Source: Epiperipatus broadwayi
Taxonomy: Eukaryota > Onychophora > Udeonychophora > Euonychophora > Peripatidae
DNA length: 64,000 nt
NCBI GenBank assembly: GCA_028023455.1
Contig: JAQFVV010000031.1
Coordinates: 8,796,093 to 8,860,092 of the forward strand
Direction: 5' to 3'
Below the pieces are notes generated by a model that was given only the letters and a program-made list of their open reading frames with translations, was not told the origin of the DNA and did not search any database. Positions within the stretch are counted from its first letter, which is position 1. Each line of letters begins with the position of its first letter. The translations under genes were made by a program, and so were the position numbers. Shown here piece by piece: positions 41,441 through 53,242 of the stretch.

Positions 41441-41719
41441 TATATATATATATAAAGACACTGTCACAGAATATATATTCCAATAATAAATTAATGAACC
41501 AAATATACTTTTAACATGTTACCCTTAGCTGACACTCATAGTTATTACTGAGGCAAATTTTCACAGTATTTCTATGCTGCTATGAGATATATTTGAAGAA
41601 TCAAATAAAAGATGCTTAAACTGAACATAAGAGCCCTAAAATTATTGAAATTTATTATTTATATTTAACAATAAAAACAGCGACATAATTCCAGCTTTAA
41701 TACAATAACATTTAAACTA

Positions 41720-41780
41720 TATATATATATAAAAGACATATTTTGCGGGTTCCGTGTTAAAATAAATATTTTAAATATAG
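41720..41780 (-). mobile_element. PLE-B 3' tail fragment
   Basis: (AT)n, then AAAAGACATATTTTGCGGGT and TTAAAATAAATATTTTAAAT: the complement of 47745-47800, directly downstream of the PLE-B plus copy. Only the extreme 3' tail is present. Confidence 0.6.
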
Positions 41781-42173
41781 TGTAACCTTATATTTTAGCA
41801 TAAAATATAAAGGTCGATATAACTGGTATAAAAATTTCTCTCTCTTCTTTTTGGTGATTTGATTGTCTTGGTTTGCGTTTTTGAACAGATTATTTTCTTG
41901 CATTCAAGATAATTTATTAGAGAGAATAAGTAATATTTTGCCTTAATTGTTGTCTGTGTTATTTTAATGTATTTAAATTGCTTCTTTCCATCCACTGATT
42001 TGTATCAAAATATGTTTAACTTTTTAAAAATTGACAACACATTAAATTTAGAAAATGTGATTGAAAATAATAATAATTTTTATTTATTTAAAATAGTCTT
42101 AGAAATTATTTTCATTGAATTAAAAAACCATTTGTTTAACTAATTTTAATTATTAAAAAAATATATAGTAATT

Positions 42174-42643
42174 ATGTATGCGTTTCAATGTAAAAAAAGA
42201 GCGCTATTAAAGAGATCATCTGCTGATAAGGTTGCTGTTACAGAAAAAGAAAATGGTGTAAGAATAAAATGTATGTAAAATAAGATAAGTTTATTTTTTA
42301 AAAATAGTTAATAAGTAAATGGATTTACAAAAAAGTTTTCTACAAATGTAAACATAAAATGGTGGTATTTAATAATAGAATGAAGTGCTAAATTTAAAAA
42401 TCTGTACGGGTCAGCTAGCCAAGTGGATCAAATTGCTAATAATTTTCCAATATTTACACTTAAAAATATGTCGGAGCTTTCAAATTTAAGAGCAGAATTA
42501 ATTGCAGAATCTCGGTATGTTTGGAATATTTTATTATTCTACAATTTGGAAACACTAAATAAATGTTTAATTACAGAAGTTTTTTAGATATGAAAACTTT
42601 CTTTTTAAAAAAAAAGAGGTTTAAAATCAAAGTTAAATGTTAA
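42174..42643 (+). CDS. Candidate small three-exon gene, unknown product
   Basis: Possible exons 42174-42255, 42415-42514 and 42577-42643. The junctions are GT..AG (donors GTGTAAG and GTATGT, acceptors GGGTCAG and AATTACAG), and all three phases agree, giving 82 codons plus a TAA stop. Introns would be 159 and 62 nt. Exon 1 starts MYAFQCKKRALLKRSSADK and ends TEKEN; exon 2 continues ASQVDQIANNFPIFTLKN; exon 3 is basic (MKTFFLKKKRFK). RALL (residues 9-12) and KEN (25-27) resemble APC/C degrons, which may be chance. No family recognised; it could be part of a longer gene or spurious. Confidence 0.3.
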
Positions 42644-42649
42644 AGTTAT

Positions 42650-44869
42650 TAACGTGGTTTAATATTTCTGTTTATAATTTAAAATAATATAGCATTGATT
42701 AAATTATTTAACTATATACTGCCAGTAATGTATTTGCTATTTAATTTGTTTACCATTTGAATAATGGAAACAGTCTTCAAATAATTAACTAAAACTACTT
42801 TCTAATTTTATCTTTAATTTGGAATTATTAAATTATTTGCTCTAATTAGTATCCCTAAATTTAAACGTGGATAAATAAATATTAGCCTGGATGTTATAAA
42901 CTTGGAACAGTTTTATATAGAAATATAGAATTTAATAACTTATGAAGAACATTTTCATTTAAACTCTACATGTCATGTTTTTGGAATTGTTTTATATTTA
43001 TGGAGCCACATAAATCATTAATTTAAAAGTACTTATAATAACTAAGACAAATAGATAGAATTACATTTATGTAATTCAACTATAATTATAATTATTACTT
43101 TGTGTATTTATTGTTCAAGACATTTTTACATGGATTTCACGGATCATATTTAATATTATAAAATGCTGTACAATTTAATTTATGTCACAGGTACACCTGC
43201 TAGAATTCATGTATTTAAGTAAGAATGAATTAATTTAATTTTGTTATATGAACTTGTATGTGAAAAGTTCATGAGTTATATTTTATTCAGTTTAAATTAA
43301 ATTAATGGGATTGAATAAAATACTTATTCAAGGGAATAGTGCTTGCGAAAAAGCTTGAAAATTACTAATGAATTTATGATATGTGTCAACCTCTCATGAT
43401 GTGTCTTATGAGTCTTTCCAGAGTTTTATTCCTATACTAATGTCACTTATATTACATTGTTGCTATGTTTTTATTTTAAGCAAGATAATTTAATATATTA
43501 GTTGTACTGATTAGTGAAACACTTTTTATTATGCATGAACCCACATCTGCTAAAATGCTAGTGTTTTCTGAATGGTCAGAATAACTGAGGAGGATAATTT
43601 TTGCACTTTAAATATGAAGTAAATAGTAATATTGCTTTATAATGTTAAAAGGCATTAATCTGTGATGGTGGTTAATCCCAGATTAATTAATTGCCACTTT
43701 CTGTATTTTTACACTCATTCTTGCACTGGTGGTTAATCTGCGGAATTGTGTAATTACATTTATTGCTTTATGATGGTGTATAAATCCACAAGGCACTCAG
43801 TGTTATATAATTCCTATGTGTAGATGAATGCATCCACAGGAATATGATTTTACTTCATAAATATAAGTTTTGGCAAAGTATTTTGGTTATTCTGCTAAAA
43901 TCACCTTCTTCCATTTATAAGCATAATTTATAAGTTAAGTCATAATGTGTAGCAGGACATTCTATCTAAGTTACTGCATAATAATTAACTGTTTGTTAAT
44001 TAGTATTTTATCTGAATTGAAGTTTAAATTTTCATTTTTATTTAGCATTAGCATTATAGCTAAATCCTAAAAATATAATATTATTTATTACATTATTATA
44101 GGTCTACAATATAGGTTTATTGGTTCTGGAACTGACACATTGGATATTTTATGATTTGATGCTGAATTTTAGTATAATTTCCTCAAGACATCAATTATAT
44201 CAAATTGTAATATAATGTATGATTAGGCTTTATAAAACTGTGCCTATGATATGTTATTGAAGGAAGCCAATGTAATTATAGTTTATTTATTATTTTATTT
44301 GTTTATTTAGGTATTTAGTTATTACATTAAACATCAATTACTTATTAGTCATAAAAATTGTAAATAAATATTGATTTATAATTAAACTTACTGTGCCGTT
44401 GCTATTTGTCATTTATAAAATCAGAAATCATATATCTTGAATAGAGCATACATTGAAGTACATACTATTGTCAGCATGATATAAGAATTTAGTAATATTT
44501 TGAGAAAAACATTTTGGATGCTTTTGGCCTTGGTAGTTTATGATGTGTAAGGTACAATAAAATCCCATTTACCTTTTCCATCATTTTAGCTTTGCGTAGT
44601 TGATTCGAGTATATGATACAAAATTGATTGATTTTATAAACTTATAAACAGATTTACCAGATAATGACATGATTAAATGTATTTACTTAATGTTTTAATT
44701 GTCATTCATCAGTATAACAAGAGTCTCATTTATATTTATTAAATTATAGAAAAGAACCCAAGTATTCCACATTTATTTATTATTGTAAAGCTCTTACCTA
44801 GACTAACATTTGTATTAAAATTCATATATGTAATTTTAAAATTCATAATCTTTAGTAGTTCCACAAATT
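42650..44869. other. Mostly unique DNA
   Basis: No supported gene. Between 43560 and 43900 the sequence is more complex and repeats GGTGGTTAATC (about 43667 and 43730). It could be an old repeat or non-coding conserved DNA. Confidence 0.5.
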
Positions 44870-45425
44870 ATGCCATCTTGTTCATGGTCGGCCATAAGGT
44901 CTCATGCGATAAAAAATCGCAAATTAAGGTTTGAAGGATAATAAATTGCATACCAATAGTTTGTTTAATGTATTTTCACATACTACTATGAAAGGTCTTC
45001 GTGGTACACCCTGGCTGCGACCAGATTAGATCATAACAATTTTATGTTACATCATTAGTTTTGTTTGTGGTAATTTGCTCCAGATTTCGGTTATAGTCTT
45101 TGGTGCATAATATAGATGGTGTGATATGCTTTTGGTTATAGTTATTGGCACCACAATGATGGGAGCATTCAGTTAGATTGATGGGTACAGTTCTTGGCTG
45201 CCCAATGATTAAAGCCATTGGTTATAAAGAATTCAATTACAGTTCCTGGCACGAATGTGGTAGGCATTGGTATGTCCCTTCAGTCTATTAGGTTATAGTA
45301 AGGTGGGTCGGATTATAGTAGTTCTCTGACATCAAGATATTAAGCTTGATTAATGTTGATGATTAAAGGTGAGCTCTTGGCACCTGTCAATGTGTGGCCC
45401 GATTGACCAATTGATGATGGTTACA
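44870..45425. other. Less AT-rich block of unknown origin
   Basis: Compositionally distinct from its surroundings, with scattered repeats of GGTTATAG, CAGTTCTTGGC and ATTGGCACC-like words. It has no open frame or known motif. It borders the PLE-B minus copy and may be an older repeat. Confidence 0.4.
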
Positions 45426-45429
45426 ATAG

Positions 45430-46592
45430 ATATACTGATATTTCGACATGGTAACACAAGTTATCCACTAAGTGATAAAAAAATAGAAAGATGGTTGTAG
45501 AGGTGCTACAATCACTGATTTAAAAAAAACGTTAAAGTTCCACCAATAGCACAAATATTAAATTAAGAATGTTTTTTAAAAACATATTTCCAAATAGAAG
45601 GAAGTTTGCTTGTACCATCTCACTTATTGATACAATCTGGCCTTTTAAGTATCTCAATGGCTTCTCTAATTTTGCACCGGTATAGATTATCACATCTGGA
45701 TATGATCCTAGTACTAGAAAAATTAATTTTATGACCTGAATCCATAGTATGGAGTGAGAGTGCTGATGATGATGAATGTTGTTTAACTGCATTAGCATGC
45801 TCATCTCTCCTAAAACTGATGTGATGATTACTCATACCTATGTAAGAAGCCTTATAATTTTCACATGAGATTTGATAAACACCATGAGATTCAAGAGGGA
45901 TTAAATCCTTAGGCTTGGTTATTATATTGCTGATCTTTTGATAAGTAGAAAACGCTGTATTTATATTATAGCATTTTAATATACATCCAATACTGTCTGT
46001 AGTTCCTTTTTTGCATATGGAATACAAATCCTAATAGCTGATTTATCATCTTTATGTTTCCTATTTTGTCCATTTTGGGCTTGAAATAAGGCTTTTTTCA
46101 ATAAATTTATAATTGTAACTATTTGCTAATAAAACACTATTAATATGATTTATTTCTTCTTTCAGATGTGACTTATCTGAAAGGTTAATTGCTCTATTTA
46201 AAAGAGTTTTGGCTACAGAAACGATCTGAGTTGGGTGATGATGAGAATGGAAATGTAAATATCTGTCCATGTGTGTATTTTTTCTATAAATTGAAAAAGA
46301 TAAACTATTTGGTGTTCTTGTGACTAAAACATCAAGAAAAGGGAGTTTTCCATCAGACTCTGTCTCCATTGTAAATTTAATATGAGGATGCATATTATTT
46401 AAATGCAAGAAAAAATCATCTAATTTATTTTTTCCATGTTGCCATATGACAAAAGAGTCATCTATGTATCTGAGCCAAATGAGAAGTTTTAAAGATGATG
46501 ATTCTAAAGCACGAGTTTCTATATTTTCCATGAAAAAATCAGCTATTACTCCTGAGATAGGTGAGCCCATAGGAGTACCAAAAACTTCAGAC
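45430..46592 (-). mobile_element. Penelope-like element PLE-B, minus copy
   Basis: A 5'-truncated PLE that starts inside the RT domain at 46592, where it meets the plus copy in an exact palindrome. It runs through RT, linker, GIY-YIG domain and 3' UTR (hammerhead-like motif near 45.45 kb). The 3' UTR matches 47645-47760. Confidence 0.9.
45439..45475 (-). ncRNA. Weak hammerhead-like motif, PLE-B
   Basis: Minus strand: GGATAA, stem-loop ACTTGTGTTACCATGT, then CGAAATATCAG. The plus copy (47705-47745) has GGATGA, GACTTG-TGTTAC-CAAGTC and AAAATGTCAG. GATGA and GAAA are reminiscent of a hammerhead, but the first core bases do not fit. Confidence 0.3.
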
Positions 46593-46594
46593 AA
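45540..46594 (-). pseudogene. PLE-B reverse transcriptase/GIY-YIG ORF, minus copy
   Basis: First part (46594-46061, 177 codons): GTPMGSPISGVIADFFME (palm B region), LRYIDDSFVIW (intact catalytic RYxDD), HPHIKFTMETE, KLPFLDVLVTR and the His-rich segment typical of Penelope RTs. A frameshift near 46080-46030 separates it from the second part (46027-45620): TTDSIG, SHGVYQISCENYKASYIGMS (GIY-YIG core), RRDEHANAV and IREAIEILKRPDCI. The element would prime cDNA at a nick made by the endonuclease. It lacks its N-terminal half, so it cannot act alone. Confidence 0.9.
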
Positions 46595-47644
46595 GTTTTT
46601 GGTACTCCTATGGGCTCACCTATCTCAGGAGTAATAGCTGATTTATTCATGGAAAATATAGAAACTCATGCTTTAGAATCTTGATCTTTAAACCCTCTCA
46701 TTTGTCTTAGATACATAGGTGATACTTTTGTCATATGGCAACATGGAAAAAATAAATTAGATGATTTTTTCTTGCATTTAAATAATATGCATCCTCATAT
46801 TAAATTTACAATGGAGACAGAGTCTGATGGAAAACTCCCTTTTCTTGATGTTTTAGTCACAAGAACACCAAATAGTTTATCTTTTTCAATTTATAGAAAA
46901 AATACACACATGGACAGATATTTACATTTCCATTCTCATCATCACCCAACTCAGATCGTTTCTGTAGCCAAAAGTTATTTAAATAGAGCAATTAACCTTT
47001 CAGATAAGTCACATCTGAAAGAAGAAATAAATCATATTAATAGTGTTTTATTAGCAAATAGTTACAATTATAAATTTATTAAAAAAACCTTATTTCAAGC
47101 CCAAAATGGACATAATAGAAAACAAAAAGATGATAAATCAGCTATTAGGATTTGCGTTCCATATGTAAAAGGAACTACAGACAGTATTGGGCATATATTA
47201 AAAGGTTATAAGATAAATACAGCGTTTTCTACTCATCAAAAGATCAGCAATATAATAAACAAGGCTAAGGCTTCAATCCCTCTTGAATCCCATGGTGTTT
47301 ATCAAATCTCATGTGAAAATTGTAAGGCTTCTTACATAGGTATGAGTAATCGTCACATCAGTGTTAGGAAAAATGGGCATGCTAATGCAGTTAAACAACA
47401 TTCATCATCAGCAGCACTCTCACTCCATACTATGGATTCAGGTCATAAAATTAATTTTTCTAGTACCAGGATCATATCCAGATGTGATAATCTATACCAG
47501 TGCAAATTTAGAGAAGCCATTGAGATACTTAAAAGGCCAGATTGTATCAAGAAGCTAGAGGATACAAGCAAACTTCCTCCTATTTGGAAAGATTTTTTAA
47601 AAAACATTCTTAATTTAACATTTTTGCTATTGGTGGAATTTTAA
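46593..47644 (+). pseudogene. PLE-B RT/GIY-YIG ORF, plus copy
   Basis: One frame from the junction to 47644 broken only by TGA at 46682-46684. RT blocks as in the minus copy, but the catalytic motif is RYIGDTFV (Asp to Gly), so it is inactive even if translated. The longest uninterrupted part (46772-47644, 290 codons) holds the RT thumb and linker, then the GIY-YIG domain (SHGVYQISCENCKASYIGMS, Arg and His in RHISVRKNGHANA, then FREAIEILKRPDCI). It ends with a hydrophobic tail. Confidence 0.9.
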
Positions 47645-47704
47645 TATTTTTTCAAATCAGTGATTGTAGCACCTCTACAACTGTCTTTCTATTTTTCATC
47701 ACTC

Positions 47705-47745
47705 AGTGGATGACTTGTGTTACCAAGTCAAAATGTCAGTATATC
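47705..47745 (+). ncRNA. Weak hammerhead-like motif, PLE-B plus copy
   Basis: TGGATGA, 6-bp hairpin GACTTG/CAAGTC, AAAA, TGTCAGTATATC, in the same 3' UTR position as in the minus copy. Kept as a tentative call. Confidence 0.3.
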
Positions 47746-47840
47746 TATATTTAAAATATTTTAACATGGATGAACCCGCAAAATATGTCTTATATATGCA
47801 ACCCATGAAAATATTTGTATCAACATATATATTGTGCCCT

Positions 47841-48539
47841 TATCTGTAGGTCATAATAAGGTAGAAAGGTCAATTACTAAAAAATTTTAAATTTTAAGTT
47901 ATATTTGTATGGTATATAAATAATAGTAGGATAATTAAATTTTATAGTACAATTTAAAGCTGAAAATACCTGGTATATAAAAATGTAATAGATTATTTAA
48001 GAGAAAACAGTTAAATAAAACTTAATAATATTCTTGCTTATGGTTGTGAAAGCTGGCCATATAAAATAATACAGCTATAAATAGTTAAAAGTATATTAAT
48101 AATTTGAGTATAATATTTTAAAACTAATAAATTAAATAAATGCTATATGCAATGTATAATTGTATTTAATAGTCAAAATTAATAGAGTATATTTTAAAAT
48201 AAACTTTGGGATGGTGAGAATTGTATTTAGTTCTACAAGTTTAAAATTATTTTCCAAATTTTTATAAAATATATCAGCTTTGGTAATTTAGACCGAGACG
48301 TAAATAAAAAATCATTTGATAAAGTTAGTAAACACGTGACTGTATATTATATACCTTCACACACACGCTTGTTAAAATAATAATAAAGTTTGTGAATTTG
48401 AAACTAAATATAATTGCCATCGATCATTAAAGTAAAAGTTGAAGTATTAAATATTGTTTTAATAATTATTTTAAAAGTTTAAATAATTTTATAAAACTAA
48501 AATTGAATTTAAAAATACTAGTCTAAATAATATTTTGAG
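47841..48539. other. Unique AT-rich DNA
   Basis: No gene, RNA or repeat recognised. Confidence 0.6.
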
Positions 48540-48640
48540 ACATTACGTCATCAATTCTTCAATTTTAAAAGTCTAATCTGTTATATAACTAAATGTGTAA
48601 ATTTGTTCGCGCTAAAAAGTCATTAACCAATCAACAGAGG
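48540..48640 (+). promoter_or_regulatory. Possible promoter with CRE-, E2F- and CCAAT-like sites
   Basis: TTACGTCA (48543-48550), TTCGCGC (48606-48612) and CCAAT (48627-48631) cluster within 90 bp in very AT-poor company for this window. They lie about 265 bp upstream of the ATG at 48896. Individually such words occur by chance; the cluster is the point. Confidence 0.3.
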
Positions 48641-48895
48641 TAAATTAGCAGACAAAATATAAGAATTATACGAAGTGGGAGGGAGAAGTAATGTGTAAGT
48701 GAAAGAGAAAGTAACATATTTTGTAGCTGATAACACCGTAGCTGGAAAAGTGATATAAATTGGGAAATTTGTATTTATTTTAAAAGTTCTTCTGTAACAT
48801 ATAATATATTTTGACTGCCTCTACATGGATTGCTAATTTTAAAAGTTATCTTACCAGGGAATTTTATTCGAATTTAACCAAAAGCCTACAGTAAA

Positions 48896-49150
48896 ATGGA
48901 AGTACAGGGAAAATTACCTAAAAATATTACTGAAGGAAAAATATTTGGAAAGTACCTTAATACAGATTTATTTATGCTCAACCAGAAACTTATTTTTGTC
49001 ACTCAAAGAAATATAATTGGGACGCTATGTGAGAATTTAAAGAGAAGTTACTTGCCGTCAGGAAAAAATTATGACGCACAATTTATAAGGCTACATAGAA
49101 GTTGTTTTATTCTTCTCTATGAAAAATATTTTATATGCGTTTTATTATAA
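48896..49150 (+). CDS. Hypothetical small ORF, 84 codons
   Basis: Begins MEVQGKLPKNITEGKIFGKY, is mixed in composition with basic patches, and ends in a hydrophobic run (CFILLYEKYFICVLL). No domain recognised. It is the first ATG after the promoter-like cluster, preceded by AGTAAA. It may be a true first exon or short gene, or chance; no homologous copy exists in the window. Confidence 0.25.
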   Translation: MEVQGKLPKNITEGKIFGKYLNTDLFMLNQKLIFVTQRNIIGTLCENLKRSYLPSGKNYDAQFIRLHRSCFILLYEKYFICVLL

Positions 49151-51429
49151 AGAAAATTATATGAAGAAAGAATGTTTGTCTTTTAAAGGAAAACATTATT
49201 AAAAATATAGTTCAGAATTTTAAATAAAGAGAAAAAGTTATAGAATAATATGAAAGTGCTTTTTTTATAAAGAACTTTATCTAAAAAAATTATAAGTATT
49301 ATGAAGTTTGTAAAATATAAAATTAAATTACTAATAAAAGAGGAAATTTATAAATTAAAAAAGTACCAGTAGTTAAGTAACTAGATAGTAGGAATATATA
49401 ATTATATGTTTTTTAAAATTTCTTTATTTATAAAATATTGTTTTCTTTAAAATATAGTGTAAAAGAAATAAAATTTTTTTTTTTTATAATAAGTTTGTGT
49501 CGATATTAAAATTTTAATTTATTTTTAAATAAAATGTGAGTAGGGAAATAATAAATTAGTAATATAAAAATTAAAAAAGCTTAATAGAGTAGAAATTGTT
49601 AAAAAAAAGTGAAAATATCTACAGAATAATGGGTGTGTACAGTGGTCGAGAAGATAAAGTCTTTGATTTTGTATTTATTTATATATTTTTTTTATAGTCT
49701 TATTGTTAAGATGTGTGTAAAGTTTAAATTATGTTTATATAATATTTGGTAGATTTTAATATTAAGTTATTTAAAGTATAATTAAAATATATTATAAAAT
49801 TGTGTGATTCTTTTCTTTCATGTATAAAGTATTAGTATTTTAAAATAGTTTTATATGTAAATATAGGAAAGTAGTAAGATTTCTTAAAGATTTGAAATAA
49901 AAATTTTATTATTGTTAAGATAGATTTGTCTATGTCTGTATAAAAATCTAGAATTGTATTTGTGTCGGTGGGAAAAGTGTGTTTTGTTAGAAATAAGAAA
50001 TAAATATTTGGTCTAGTTATTTGTGTGATTTCAGTATAGCTACACCTATGTAAATATATTTTTGATGTTTTGGTATTTTTAAACTTTTTGTGTTATATAA
50101 GCTGAGAAATTTTGTCCTCCTATATAGAGGTTGGTAGCGAGTCCTCCTCTATAGTGTCTTTAAATTCACTGTGCCATTATTGTCAGGTTTATGGGTTATA
50201 TTCTAGTTATATTTTTGTCTATTATCTTCTATCCTTGTTTTGGGATCTCTGTAGAAGTATTTTAAAGAAATATGAAAAAATAAATTGAGTATGTTTAGTT
50301 TATGTGAGAATAGTTTATTTCTGGATGTTTAGAATTGTGTATTTTAAAAGTGAAAGTAAAATATCTAAAGGAGAAGATTATATATTTATAAATTAATTCG
50401 GAATAATATAAGATTTTTAGAGAATCTAAAAAATTTTTATTAAAAGTGTAGATTTTATGTTTAAAATATATTTGAATAAATATTGTATTTATTGAAATAA
50501 TTCAATATGTATATAAAATATCTGTCATGTATGTTATGTGGTATATATCTCGAATAAGGCTTTATGGTTATTGGCATAAATCGGTATGACATAAAACTAT
50601 ATGTAAAGATGTCTTTGTTTGTTCTCTCTATTAATAATTTATTTTTTGTAGATGTTTTCTTATTTGTAAAATAAAATATATTTTATATAGTAGGTAAAGT
50701 GTATGTATGATAAGAAATTCATTTGTAAGAATAATAGAAATCAATCATAATAATACTGTATTTTCTTAAGCATTTAAAAGATAAGAGTTAACTAGAAAAT
50801 AAGTAGAAGTTTGATTTATTTTATAACTTAAAATAATTTTGTGTAGGAGAGTGAGGATCAATGTAATAATGTAAATATTGTTATTTATTGATGTTATTAA
50901 TAAACTTTGTTGTAAATTTATTTTAAAGTCTTGTGTCTTCGTTGTTATTTCTCCATGGTATGATCTCACAATACATTATAATTGAAAAGATATATAGTTT
51001 TTGAAAAGGTAAAATAAAAGTGTTATAATAATTTTGAGTTTATTGTATATTAAAAATTTAAAAGATCATAATTATATCATTTATTGGTCATAAGTCGGTT
51101 GACATATTACATAAATATATGCTAATGTTGAACGTATTCTGTAGTCAGATTATTAAAATACTACACGTACGTAATTATTTATTTCATTTAGAAGTAATAA
51201 GATTATATTATACATTGTTGTTATTATTATTATTTATTATTGTTAGTTACTGCGTAGTGAATTATGATAAAATTCCCTTTTCATAGTTTATTAGTATTTT
51301 AAATCAGTTAGATAAATTTATGAACCTGAGATTGATTTTATTTTATTTTATTCTATTTATTTACTTAATTTTTAATTAATTGAGCTAGATTCTTATTAGA
51401 AAGAATATTAAGAATGATTATTATTTTAA
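49151..51429. other. Unique AT-rich DNA
   Basis: Long T- and A-rich stretches with no protein-like frame. A small feature near 50118-50155 repeats 'TCCTCCTATATAGAG..GAGTCCTCCTCTATAG'. Confidence 0.6.
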
Positions 51430-51600
51430 TCGTAGTGAAAAGAGCTTAGAAAGTCGTAGAATACTATGAGTTAGTTATTTATTATAGTAAAAAGGGGAAT
51501 AGTGTTCTTATGCCATTGAGATAGTATCATGTGGATAATATCTCAATGTAGTCTATCTCGTTCCCCGTGTCGTCACTCCATGTCTCATGATAATAGTAAT
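51430..51600. repeat. Structured repeat S, copy 3
   Basis: Core GTTCTTATGCCATTGAG. Hairpin 51514-51548: CATTGAGATA pairs with TATCTCAATG, then TAT with ATA after one mismatch. Outer stem GGGGAA (about 51494) pairs with TTCCCC (about 51561). GTCTCATGAT follows. This copy has the most G+C-rich outer stem of the three. Confidence 0.55.
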
Positions 51601-51843
51601 TATTTGTTAATTCATTTTAAAAATATAACGTATTTGTATTTTAAAGATAAGAGCTAGTAATCATTTTAATTAATGCTGAATATTTCATTAATACTTATTT
51701 GTTAAGACTAGGGATTTAAAATATATATAAATTTGGAGGGGTCGGTGGGGGGGGTTGATATATAATATAAACTGCAGTTGAGAAGGGTTATGGAATTACC
51801 CAAAAGCATTTCTATATATTGAAAGATTGTTTATAATAGTTAA

Positions 51844-51847
<4 letters not shown>

Positions 51848-51903
<56 letters not shown>
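51848..51903. repeat. (AT)n microsatellite
   Basis: Uninterrupted AT array flanking the PLE-A pair on the left. Confidence 0.95.
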
Positions 51904-51908
<5 letters not shown>

Positions 51909-52006
51909 TGTAAAATACAATACTTGTTATAAAATATTATATATATATATAAAAAAAAACTTTAACGGTAAATACAATATTATAGTTTAAATTCTTTTGT
52001 AGCACT

Positions 52007-52042
52007 TTTGATTACGTGGTAATCGTCATCAGCTTTAACTGA
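52007..52042 (-). ncRNA. Hammerhead-like motif of PLE-A, minus copy
   Basis: Minus strand: CTGATGA (52032-52026), extra C, stem II GATTAC-CAC-GTAATC, AAAA in place of GAAA, AGTGCT as stem III (from palindromic AGCGCT). The G12 change should disable it. Confidence 0.5.
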
Positions 52043-52078
52043 ATTTCAAATTTTTTAAACTTAATGTTACATATATTT

Positions 52079-53239
52079 TCATAATTTGTGCATGGCCGTA
52101 TTTGTAACTTGCCTATTAATAACATCATCCTTATATTTATCAATCAAAATTTCCTCTTCAATTTTTTTCTTTTTATGATTTCTGTCTTCCATTAATATTT
52201 TTAAACCTATAATTACAAGTCTTTTCATGTTCAAAGAATACTGAAGCTGTATTAAATTGACTATTTGCATTACTTTTAATTCGATTATATAATAATTGAT
52301 GCTCCTTCAATCTTTTCTCCACAGAACATCTCGATTCACTGATATATAATTTCTGACATGCACATGAAATCTGATAAATTATATTACTTCTTTGCAATTT
52401 AGAAATTATACTCTTACAATTATTAATCAATCGACTAACATTCAGAGGCACACAAAATAAAATATTATACTTTTTTAAAATATATTCTTAATTAATTTAG
52501 ATTGCATGTTATTTATAAATGGCATAGATATCCATTTTTATTATCTAAAGTAACACTGCAAACACTCTTCTTATTAATAAATGAGTTTACTGTACACAAA
52601 ATTTGGTTTTTATCATAACCACCCTTTAAAAATTCATTAGCAAAGAGTTGAATATTTAAAATTTTATTACTCTTACATTTACATAATTTATCATTGGGAT
52701 GCAAAAATGATTTCAGACTTGCCATTTTATGTATCATTGGAACACATGATTTAAAATAAATATATGCACTTTCTCCAATAGATCTAAAAATTAATTTATA
52801 ATTTAAATCAGTAACATCTCTAAATATTTGTAAATCCAAAAATTTTATTTTTCCATTTTGTTCATTCTCAATAGTGCTTTTTAAATTGTTTAAATTATTC
52901 AAATTATATAAAAGAACGTCAATAATGTCTTTAGGACTACAAACAAAACCATTATCAACATATCTAGTATAAATTTTAATATCTTCAAAATTATAAGAAT
53001 TAAATATAATATCTTCATATTTCAACAATGTAAAATTACAAATTTGTGCTACCATAGGTAATCTCATTGGCCATCTTTTATCCATTTTATAAAACCTTTC
53101 ATTATGTGTTGCAATAATATTATCACTTATAAATTTTAGTGATTCAATAATAAAATTTATTAAATATTTATTTACTGACATATTAATTAGTTCAATTTCA
53201 ATTAAATTTATAGATTCAAGACAATCAATTGATCCATAT
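52079..53239 (-). pseudogene. PLE-A RT/GIY-YIG ORF, minus copy
   Basis: The RT part (53239-52513) includes KRWPMRLPMVAQICNF (palm B region), YTRYVDNGFV (catalytic YVDD changed to YVDN) and KIKFLDLQIF. A short gap with frame change precedes 52451-52173: NVSRLINNC, SNIIYQISCACQKLYISESR (GIY-YIG, with Gly to Ser in YIG) and KRLKEHQ. A third frame (52270-52079) continues the C-terminus. Non-functional. Confidence 0.85.
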
Positions 53240-53242
53240 AGA

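Larger units (their letters stand above)
46593..47800 (+). mobile_element. Penelope-like element PLE-B, plus copy
   Basis: Mirror copy of 45430-46592, truncated at the same RT position. The junction (about 46545-46640) is a perfect inverted repeat. The 3' UTR extends to about 47800, ending CCCGCAAAATATGTCTTATA before AT-rich flank. Confidence 0.9.
51950..53239 (-). mobile_element. Penelope-like element PLE-A, minus copy
   Basis: 5'-truncated copy running from the RT domain (53239) through GIY-YIG to a 3' end with a hammerhead-like motif and (AT)n. It meets the plus copy head to head near 53240 but starts about 170 nt further into the element. Confidence 0.9.
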
